Of a stretch of DNA of 64,000 nucleotides, positions 35,036 to 44,497 are shown piece after piece. A program made the translations under genes and the position numbers. Numbering within the stretch: position 1 is the stretch's first letter; every line of letters begins with the position of its first letter. Source of the DNA: Vermamoeba vermiformis. Lineage: Eukaryota > Tubulinea > Echinamoebida. Location: the NCBI GenBank assembly GCA_045837725.1, contig JBEWZL010000156.1, positions 82,496 through 146,495 on the forward strand, in the 5' to 3' direction. A model generated the notes under the pieces. That model ran no database searches and was not told the DNA's origin. It saw nothing but the letters and a program-made list of their open reading frames with translations.

Positions 35036-38000
35036 ATGTGGGTTCGCAACGTGATCTTGACTGCCAAGCAGGTTAAAAATAGAGGAATCGTGCTTCCTGT
35101 CAGAAACAATATTACAGTAAGTTATAGTATTATTACAATGCCTAATAAATTATTTGGTGATTAATTGAGATTTTTTTGATTCTCTAGAAAGTAATAATCA
35201 ACTCAAGCACGCAATCAAAGCAAGAAAATAGATTTGTAAGTCGAATAATTTATATAATAATCAGTATAGTACTAATAAAGCAAATTAAGTTGTCAAACTT
35301 CAAAGCAGATGCCGATCAAAAGAAAGTTATCGAGCACATGAACCCTCAAGCCTTTGTAATAGCAGGTATTGTAAATTATTACTTACGTGATGTTCATCAT
35401 TTCGAGGAAATTATTGATAAACTCACGCAGGTCCTGGCACGGGCAAAACACACTGCGCAATAGGACGTGTCCAACATTTAATCGAAAGTAATATTGCTGA
35501 GCCCGAGGAAATATTAGTGCTCACTACTGCTGATAAAACTGCCGCGAATATTCAGTACCAGATTGATCTTCAGACGCCGCTATCAAAAAACACATCCACT
35601 ATCAGATCGTGGATCACGATGTCGTACAGCTTTTTGCAAGAATTTAAAGATAGATATAGAACACCTGTTAGTGAAGTAAAAGCTGCTAGCTTTATGGAAC
35701 GGTACGTCCTAGTAAAAGATTCGCAGATCTTGTTGTCTGACCCCTGTTTCAGAGGAATTTTCTTCCAAGAGCACTTCAAAGATCTCGGTTTCAACCTATT
35801 CAATCCCGAGAAGAACCCGCTGTATCATACAAATGCTATCTTAAACTACTTTACGAGACTTCAGGAGGCCAATGTAACTCCTGAAAAGTACCACCAATAC
35901 ATCGCAAATTTGACGGCCAAACAGAACGAAGCACAGAATTTAACGCAATCAAACGACAAGCAAAAGACACCGTTGAGCGTTCTCATCGAAAGACACACTG
36001 AATTGGCTGCGGCTTATGCCAAGTTTATCAGCCTCAAATGGGACGAGAAAAAGTTTGATCATTTGGACGTGATGATGGCTGCAATGAAGATGTTTGAAGA
36101 AAGACCTGATTTCGTAGAAGAAATTAGAAATACATTCCCACACGTTATTGTAGACGAGGTCCAAGATATCAATCCAATCACGCTCGAATTCATCAAGTTA
36201 TTGGGAAACACTGACACCAAAAATAGAACAATGACACTCTTTGGTGATGACGATTTGGCTATATTTAGATGGCGAGGAGCGATTCCCAATGTTTTTGATC
36301 GTCTTGCAGATCATTTTCCAAACGCTGCTATTTTCACGTTAGCCAATAACTATCGCAGTCCCGCTCCGATCTTAACAGCTGCCCGCAATCTGATCACGAA
36401 GAACGGTGATCGAATGGAAGTCAAGCGCGGCTTGAATAAGCTAATGACAGCTAATGTACCTGATGTCGACGGTAGTGCTCGTGTGGAACATTTTGTCTAT
36501 GACACGCGTCACCAAGAAGTCACGGCTGTCGTTCAAATGGTACAAACGATACTTAAGAACGAGTTTGGAGACAAAAGCAATCCTGCTGCCGATATCGAAG
36601 CGATGATGCAAAAGGAGACCAATGTTGACTCTGAGGACGGTGAGAAACGCGAGCCCAAGATTGTGTTGGTACGTAGCTGCACTACCTAAGCGTCGTGAGG
36701 TGCTAATCTTTTGTAAGGCTGTTCGAAGCAAGAATGAAATGCTCGAACTCAGCAACGCGCTACGCGAGGCAGGAGTTTCATTTGTAAATAAGACTTTCAA
36801 TCAAAAGATCAATATGTTCCCCGAGGTACGTTCAGTCATTTGCAAAGCGACTCTAAATACACTCATTGTTAACTACCAGGTTCAATTCTTGCTCAATTTT
36901 CTCATCGCTTTGGTTGAGCCTTCAAACGCGCATGTTTTGTATCAATTATTGGGCTCCAAGATGTACAGGTAAGATTTATAACACTGATTTTCGGCGTCGT
37001 CCTGACCGTTGTTGAAAGTTTCCCTTCACGTGCGTTAGCTGAAGTTACCGAAGATCACGTGCAGAATAGAAAAACCCTCCGACAAGCTCTCAAGGACTTT
37101 TCAGGTTAGTTTGCAACCTCAAAGTGATGATATGATTGATATTCTAATACGACAGACCGTCCTATTGCCTCGATCAAGGACGCCGACATGGTTGGATACA
37201 TTAGCAAGGCTCGTAGAATTATCGAAGATTTGGAGTACTATGAAAAAGCGATGACCAACAAGACGACTATGCAAATCATATACGAGTTCTTGAAGAAGAA
37301 CAAGTTGTTGAAATCGTTACGAGCACCAACTACACAACTTGAAGAGCAACAAGGCAAGAATATTGCAAAGTTCCTGAAGCTCGTGGGCAACGTCGAACGA
37401 AAACTTAAGACCTCTTTGCCAGCTTTTGTAATTCCATACTTGAAACGCATTGAAACTTTGTGGTCTGAGCTCGTAGAGGAAGAAGTAAGTCATTGCTGTG
37501 AGAAATTTTGATCTGACTTTCCTTTTTAGGAAATTTCACCTGTAGCATTAACGACTCTCTGGAACCTAAGAAACAACGAATACGACTACGTAATTTTCTC
37601 TGGCGCTACGAACGATTCGACCCCTGGTCGTCTAAAAGTAAGCGAAAAAATGCATGCACAAAATCTATGTTACTGACCATCTTTTGTAGCAATCAGATTT
37701 GACCCCACCACCCGAGTTGACGGGCATTAGCATTGAAACGGCTAAAGAGTACCAAGAAGAAGAAAGGAGACTTGTTTATATGCTCTTAACACGAGCTAAA
37801 AAGAAGTTCATCTTCACGAACTACACGGTCCGAGATAACAAGAACAAAGCCGCCGTGAAATTTTCTTCACACAACCCGTCAAAGTTTATCGCTGAGGCAC
37901 TTGGCCAACCAAAAGTTTCTTCGAAAAAGAAAGCTGTTGAAGTCGCGCCGGAGCCTGCTGAACCAACAACGACTGCCAAAGATTTTTTCAAGAAAACTGG

Positions 38001-38995
38001 ACCGATCACTTTGACACCCAAAATTGACACGCCACCGACAAGTCTCGATTTTGATCAGATTCGCATCTTTGACAGATGTCCGCTACATTACTATTATCAA
38101 TATGTTTTGAAGATGCCTATTCAGCCAACCTTCCTGATGGCCTATCAAACAGGTACGTATCATTTTTCAATTCGATACTATTCTAACTCCCTTTAAGCGT
38201 TCAAAAACACCTTGACCGCGTTGTTTGAAAACGAGCGATCTTTTGAGGCCAGCGACGAATCTGGCGAACCCAAACGAACGTTCAACTTTTTGGAGTTAAT
38301 GCACAAATTTAACGATGATCTTAAGACACTAGGTACGTTATTTATAAGTATATAACGATCAATTCTAACATTTTTTAGGTTTTCCTAACATCGTCGAAGT
38401 TGATCCGAAGAAATACAGCTCGGCAATGGCAGCTCTTGAAGAATACTTTGACAAAGATTACGAAGGATTTAAAGGAATTAATCAGCCGTTCTCTATTAAG
38501 ATTGATTTAAAGGCACCGTTAGATCAGCTTAAGAACTTGAAAGATTCGAACAACGATCAAAGTTTCACGATCACCGGAAATTTCCACAGAGTTTTCGAAG
38601 ACAACGAAGTACATCATTTTTACACGTACACTGAAGGTTATATTCCTGAAGAGCAAGTCAAATTTGTGCAAAGCGTTTTGGCACTGGCTTATTATCAAAC
38701 GTACAATTTATTGCCGAGAAAAATCACCACAGAGTTTGTCAACCATAATTTCTACACGTAAGTATAGAACTATTGCTAATAGTAGGTGTATTAATGTATT
38801 ATTATCGGTAGTATTAAGAAGCTGAAGTTGAGTCCGGATATGAGTACCATTGAAGAGACGTACAAATTGTTACAATCGCTTGCAAATAACGTGCGCCAAT
38901 CAGTGTTTCAAGCACAACCGAGCTTTTCAAAGTGTTTGTTCTGCAACTTTAATCACAGCTGCCCTTCGGCCATGTTGAAGAACAAACGAAAATAA
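35036..38995 (+). CDS. UvrD-family helicase with C-terminal Fe-S nuclease-like domain
   Basis: A 1107-residue protein in 13 exons: 35036-35116, 35188-35235, 35290-35365, 35431-36668, 36718-36825, 36880-36968, 37019-37104, 37156-37484, 37530-37637, 37690-38152, 38198-38332, 38379-38757 and 38812-38995. SF1A helicase motifs are clear: a Q-motif-like DADQKKV, Walker A AGPGTGKT, motif II VIVDEVQDIN, motif III FGDDDLAIFRWRGA, motif IV NYRSPAPIL and motif VI LLTRAKKKF. The C-terminal domain opens FDRCPLHYYYQYVLKMP and ends CLFCNFNHSCP, the four-cysteine frame of AddB/AdnB-type PD-(D/E)XK nucleases. The nuclease residues look lost: GxxDR reads GNFHR and DYKTG reads YTYTE. The domain layout is typical of bacteria; 12 introns show long residence in this genome. 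Confidence 0.9.
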
Positions 38996-39155
38996 ACAAA
39001 GGCATTTCAGTGAAGTAATTGCAGTGAATTAATTAATGTTATTGAAGGAAGTCAAATTGATGAAATATTCGCTTAAACGAAGAAATTTATAAGTGGGTGG
39101 ATCCGGATCGCCAAATAATGTTCCATTTAATAAAAGCTGTGAATTACTCTTTTAG

Positions 39156-41811
39156 CTAAACAAATGATACAATACAAATAACTGCCAACAACGTTACACT
39201 AAGCCACTGACATGCAGGTGCACTAGATACTTCAGACTGAGTGACAGGCACAAAGGAACTTGTGGGCGGAATATCTCGCTCTTGACCACGCACTTCCACG
39301 CCAGTAGGACTCGTCGATACGTCTTTAATAAGCGGATTCTTGCTGTCGAGGCCTTGGGTCAGGTCGTTATTCAGATCTTGCTTTGCGTCTTTCAGATCCG
39401 CAAACAATGCACTCAAGATATCTTGCACACTCTTTTCCGATGAATCTAAGTATATTCTAAGTTAAAATATCGATACTATTCAGTCGTACTTGTGGCGGCA
39501 AAGATGGTGACAGAAATTGAATAAATATTCGGCTGAGTAGCATTGCCAGCGATAGAAATGCGAAAAGTAGCGTCTAATCTGCTCGCACTAAAGTTATATC
39601 TATTTGCGAGGTTGTTCAGAATGATTTGAACGTCAGTCTTGTTTAGCGTGTCAAATGTCGCAACCGTGATAACAAATCCGGCATCTATTGAAACGTTAGA
39701 ATATTACTAATAGGATTACTATAAGTACCTTTAGGACATTGCAAGGCTTCAGCTTTGTTTCCTGAAAGATCCACGGTCAAATTGTACGAGCCCAATAACC
39801 ACACGACTGACAATGTTGCACGAGGTACGGTCAAGTTGTATGGTGAGACTGGGTATGTTAAACTATTTCCTGCTGCAAAGAACGTCGGTCTATCACCCTG
39901 GATGATATATAATTAGATTATGAAATTATTAGACACAAAGCAAATGTTGAAAAGTGGTCGGGTCAAACTTACTGCAAGATCCGTGGGAATGAACTTGTTT
40001 AAATCTCCAAAAGGAATTGTAAGATCGAAGCCATTGTTATTGACAAAGCTAAAGTAAAGCACCATAGAACTGGTGTCTATAATGTTAAGGCAGTCAAGCG
40101 AGGGTCCGACACTCGGAATGAACTCCGATGGAATGCGTTGACATTCTTGTCTGTTGACGTACGGCTGATAGCCTGCCATACACTTGCACGTTGTTGCGTT
40201 GCATCCAGCTCCACTATCGCACTCTTCGGAGCCAGTAACAATTCCATTTCCGCACACTACCAAAATTGAAATTCGTAAATTTTTCGTAAATAGATCTTGT
40301 AACTTACCGTCAATGCATCTGCCAGCAGTGAATTCCATGCCATTCAAACAAGTGCATTGATCAGTGCAAGTGTCTTGACCGTCACATTGTTCGTTGAGGT
40401 CTAAAACTCCGTTGCCACAGAGCGACAATCGACGGACCAGAACTAGCGTTCTATCGGTGTTGAGCGCAGTAATGACGACTTCAGAGCTCGATCCAGGACG
40501 TGCCATATGAACTCCTTCGGTAGGTACGTCATCTGCAAGACGTCAGATTTTTGACACGTGAAAAATATTGAATGACACGTGTCATTTGTAAACGTACTCA
40601 GCGACAGTTCTGGGCCTACGAGGAGGTAGCCATTATATTGTGTGGCTTTTCCCAATTGATCTATAATTGAATTAATACCAGATCTATTGGCAAAAGTTTC
40701 TAACGTACAAATTACGCTGTTTAGATTTGAACTATGAGCGACCAAAATGTAGTCTGAGCCAATGTGAACGGCACTGGGCATCATATTCGTTCTAACATAA
40801 GCTCGATTGAATATGACATCTGAATTCATTCCGAAGAGATATTGAATAAGTCGAGCTTAATATGAAGGGACGTTAGTAAAGTTAAATTTGATCCGGATAG
40901 ACGTTGCTAGTGGCTGGTAACCGTTATAAGACACGATTTTGTAAGCTCCGCTTGATTGTTTCAACAAAAAGTAACTGCAGTTCGTTCGATCATCATAAAC
41001 GGCAACTGGAATGTCGTACTATAAAAAGGATCAGGTTTTTAAATTATTAATTAATACGTATCGGCTTTGAATGAATACTTACACTTGAAGCAGCATAATT
41101 CACAGTAGTTATTTGACCGACCATAGCGATAGCAACGGTAGCTAAGTCTAAAGTGTGATTCGTTGGAGGCAAAGTAAATCCGAAAGTGTCCGAGCTATTT
41201 AACGAATACAAACCCAGCGGATCGTTCTAAAAGTAATCGATATTATATATTAATAGTTTATAGATGTTACTTACGAGATTCGTAGACGTGGAAAGCGCAT
41301 AGTTCGGGATTGAGTACGAGAGGACGGATGTTCCGTTGGATAAAAATAGATTGAAGTTGAAGTATTCCACGACTTCGACAGACCTCCATAAAGCAACAGC
41401 TCTATATTATATATTAAAAGGAATAAGTCGATATTTTAAAGTTTAAACCGCAACGAAAGCTTGTCAGGTGTGATTGACACGGATGCGACGACTTACAAGT
41501 CTCCTTTAATAATCATTATATTAGGAGCATAGTGGGGACCACTTGATTGCGACAAAATGAACTCGTTGACCTTCACAGATCCATTTTTGTCGAAGATCTT
41601 GGCGGCGATCTGCGTCTGCTCGGTTCCAACTCCAGCAACAGTGTAAACTACTACATAATCTCCGTTGCTAAATGATGCTACACGAGGATACGAAATGGTT
41701 GGGGCTTGGTTTGCTGCTCGTTCATTTATCGAAGTCCAGCTGGTTCGCGATGTACTGAGCAATCGCGGAAAAGATAACACCAACGAATACTATTGCCAAT
41801 AGAGTTCTCAT
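39156..41811 (-). CDS. Distant NSGYP-type surface protein J with cysteine repeats
   Basis: Exons from the 5' end are 41497-41811, 41275-41401, 41083-41226, 40922-41018, 40598-40855, 40308-40532, 39973-40256, 39729-39897, 39490-39684 and 39156-39445. A signal peptide is followed by a beta-rich region. Two cysteine repeats follow, CGNGVLDLNEQCDGQDTC and CGNGIVTGSEECDSGAGC, of the DUF4215-like CGNG..EECD type found in many bacterial and protist surface proteins. The C-terminal half mirrors the NSGYP layout: a YNLTVPRATLSVVW strand, an AGFVITVATFDTLNKTDVQ block, a stalk and a GPI-type hydrophobic end. In exon 1 the signal peptide and the rest are in different frames. Removing the 16 bases GTACATCGCGAACCAG would join them, but such an intron would be far shorter than any other here. 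Confidence 0.75.
40573..40584. promoter_or_regulatory. TGACACGTGTCA palindrome 2, intron of J
   Basis: A perfect palindrome, 16 bp with flanks (AATGACACGTGTCATT). A half copy, TGACACGTG, lies 12 bp away at 40552-40560 in the same intron. Confidence 0.5.
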
Positions 41812-42679
41812 TAGTGCTTCTCTTTGCAAAAATATGAATTAAAATTACAAACAGGGGACAGAAATTGAAAATATTACTGCGAGCGAAGAAATTTCGATTG
41901 ATGATTAATTCAATTTCATATTAATAGACACGACACAAAAAATGCACCCGGAAGATGAGGCATACATACTTTGCCGATAAATGGGTGCAACAGCGCAAAA
42001 CCAGAAAATGACTTACGCAGTCCAAGTACTACCAGGAACTGCACATTTGCACGTGGTTATATTGCACCTGGTCCGCCATCACAATCGCCAAATCCTGCCA
42101 TTGGTACGCTCCGTGCCACCACTTGCGTTGTTCAGGGTCGAGAGCTACATGCAACTCCAACTATGCTCGGTATACTCAGCAGTGGTCACGTTAGGTGACA
42201 AGAAGTTTCATTGCTCGGTAGCCTAAGCATGGTCACGTTAGGTGACAAGAAGTTTCATGTGTATGAGTTATTACCGCCTGGTACCATAAGAAGTTCGAAG
42301 TAATCACACTCAATAAGCAGCGTGATCCGAAGTCAGATCCTGCGCTAAAAAGAGTTCGTTAAACAAAACCTGGGTAGAGGTGGGACCAGTAGCACACAAA
42401 TGTCAGTATTGACGTTAGCCAATGTTTACGAAAGGTAAGGGACATTTGTTTGCTTTACGCAGGGAAATTAATTTTAAACGCTTTCTGATTGGTCGGTGGT
42501 AAAAATAGTGAAAAGTTCCATTCCTGTGTTTGTACGTACGAGAAACTATAAAATGTCAAGTTAGTTTGTCGAGTAATTCACTAAAACATCTGATAAGGAA
42601 CAACACGTGGCTTACCTATACACTAAAGTTTCAAGTCAGACCTAAATCCGATCAACAATCAATTCCACTTCATTCAACA
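41812..42679. other. Intergenic with short direct repeat and possible gene remnant
   Basis: 868 bp between divergent J and the NBR1-like gene. Open frames at 41971-42226 are 70-80 codons long and overlap one another; none has a signal peptide, domain or splice partner that I recognise. A 28-bp direct repeat lies at 42184-42211 and 42231-42258. The last 150 bases are the promoter and leader of the NBR1-like gene. Confidence 0.45.
42184..42258. repeat. 28-bp direct repeat, two copies 47 bp apart
   Basis: The sequence starting GGTCACGTTAGGTGACAAGA at 42184-42211 recurs identically at 42231-42258. Both copies read in the same codon frame as V-T-L-G-D-K-K-F-H within short open stretches, so they may be the trace of a duplicated small exon. 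Confidence 0.6.
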
Positions 42680-43794
42680 ATGCAATCCACTACTTCGATT
42701 AAAGCTCAATTCAACGGCCAATTCCGTCGTTTTGCTTTGCAATCCAACACTTTCGATGCTCTTGCTGCTACGATCCACACCATGTTCAACATCTCTGAAG
42801 CTCTTGAAGTAAAAGTTCGCTATTTGGACGATGAAGGCGATGAAATAACTATTAGCTCCGATGCCGAGCTTATTTGCGCCCTTCAATCTTCCGCTGGCTG
42901 TTTGAAGATCTCCGTCGTCGCACTTCAAAAGGAGATTCAGCAGATCAACAACACCGTGCCTGCTTCTGTTGCTCTCGTTAGCGAAGAGAAAGAGTCCCAA
43001 GCAGAACAAGATGCCAAGCCTCGCAAGCAAATGCCTGATTTTGTTCGCGAGATCATCAAGCAAAAACAAGCCAAGAAAGAGAAGCCTGTCAAAGCTGCCA
43101 AGCCCCAAAAGGCCAACGAAAACGACGAAAAGCCAAACCGTTCTGCTCATCGAGTTCGTCTCATTGCTCTACGTGACGCTCCCGACTGCGAAGAGTTCGC
43201 TCCGGATGTACTTTTTACCAAGTCCTGGAAGATCCGCAACGTCGGTGCTTTGCCCTGGTCGACTGAGTTCAAGCTCATTCGAGTCCAAAAAGACAATGGT
43301 GCCATGAGCCAAGTCGACGCAGTGCCAATCACTCGTGAAGTGGCTCCGAACGAAGTGTACGAAGCTACAGTCCCGATGCGCGCTCCGAACCAGCCTGGAT
43401 CTTACGAGAGCTTCTGGAGAATGACCGACAACGAAGGCAAGAAATTTGGTCCTAAGTAAGTTGATATCAGTAATATTCGCTACGAAACTACAAACTGACT
43501 TACATTTTCAGATTGATCTGCAAGATCAACGTTGTTGAGCAAGAAGAAAAATCAGTGGAGGAAGAAGAGCCTCTTGCGACCTCCCTCGCCTCTGTTGATA
43601 GAAAACAACTCGCCCTTGCTCGCAAGCAAACCAGAGAAGAGCGCTTGAAAAAGTACGAATCTCAGATCGCCGAGCTCAAAGAGTTAGGCTACAAGCCCAA
43701 CAACCAGCACCTTCGCTTGTTGGCTGAGTACGACGGTGACGTTAATCGCGTCATCGCCTTCATGGCTCAAAAGAAGGCCCAAGCCAAGTCCTAA
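42680..43794 (+). CDS. NBR1-like autophagy cargo receptor (PB1, Ig-like FW, UBA)
   Basis: A 352-residue protein. Exons are 42680-43455 and 43512-43794. Residues 1-88 form a PB1 domain (SIKAQFNGQFRRFAL through EVKVRYLDDEGDEITISSDAEL), which carries the acidic OPCA-type loop. A Lys/Pro-rich linker follows. Residues 157-270 are the NBR1 four-tryptophan Ig-like domain (SWKIRNVGALPWSTEFKL, PGSYESFWRMTD). The C-terminus is a UBA-type helix bundle (IAELKELGYKPN, AEYDGDVNRVIAF). The ZZ zinc finger present in animal and plant NBR1 is absent. In the family, PB1 gives self-assembly and UBA binds ubiquitin during selective autophagy. Many codons end in C, hinting at strong expression. Confidence 0.9.
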
Positions 43795-44497
43795 TTTCGA
43801 GCCCGCTCACCTATCATTAGCTCCAGCAATCATATCCAAAAGACAAACAAAAATTTAATCTACTTACGATGACATGTACACGACCTTCTGGTCTTCAATA
43901 AAAACCACGCGGCCGTGCAAAAATATTTCGCAGTTCTCTCTAGATGCGGCACCAAGCGAGTACAAGCCAATCGCAGTGACAATAAAATATTCCGTTGGGT
44001 ACTCGTAATTATCTATTGACAATTAAGGGACAGTAATGGCGTCTCGTTGCAGTTTGGAGAATTACAACAAAGTTGACACGCAAAACCTTCATTGGCTTTT
44101 AGTAAATTACCTAATATTTGCAATAATTAAATTCATTGCTGAATAGTTGCAGTACTTACGTATTAATTGACAATTTACTTTCTCCGCGCTAGATTAATTT
44201 GCAACGGATCTCCCACGCAACAGGCTCGTGCATAAATTAATCATTATAGGTTAATAAAATTTAACGCGTAATTTTAAAATAAATTGCGCAATTCAGGATA
44301 TTTTTTCAGCCAGGTAATCTCACTAAACAGATTTCATTTTGCTATGTATGTCCAATGACGGAAAATACGTAAAAATAATATATAAGATAGTCATTAGTAT
44401 TTGTCGCGTTGTGCAGTGTGTTGCATGTGTTGGCAATAAAATAAATTGCAACGGTGATTTTTTCTAGTTTTCACGCCAACAAGAACACAAAAGAACC
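43795..44497. other. Intergenic, nothing recognised
   Basis: 703 bp of AT-rich sequence between the NBR1-like gene and the acyl-CoA ligase. No coding signal, tRNA or repeat is seen. Confidence 0.5.

Noticed and set aside
36669-36717. Stop of the helicase gene at 36689
   Set aside because: The reading runs into an intron with a GTACGT donor. Splicing to 36718 restores the conserved KIVLAVRSKNEM segment.
41971-42226. Two overlapping 75-81 codon plus-strand frames as a gene
   Set aside because: They overlap each other, have no recognisable domain and no splice partner in phase. Noted only as a possible remnant.
42674-43150. 158-codon minus-strand frame
   Set aside because: It is antisense to the PB1 and linker region of the NBR1-like gene; its leucine-rich look is the reverse of lysine-rich codons.
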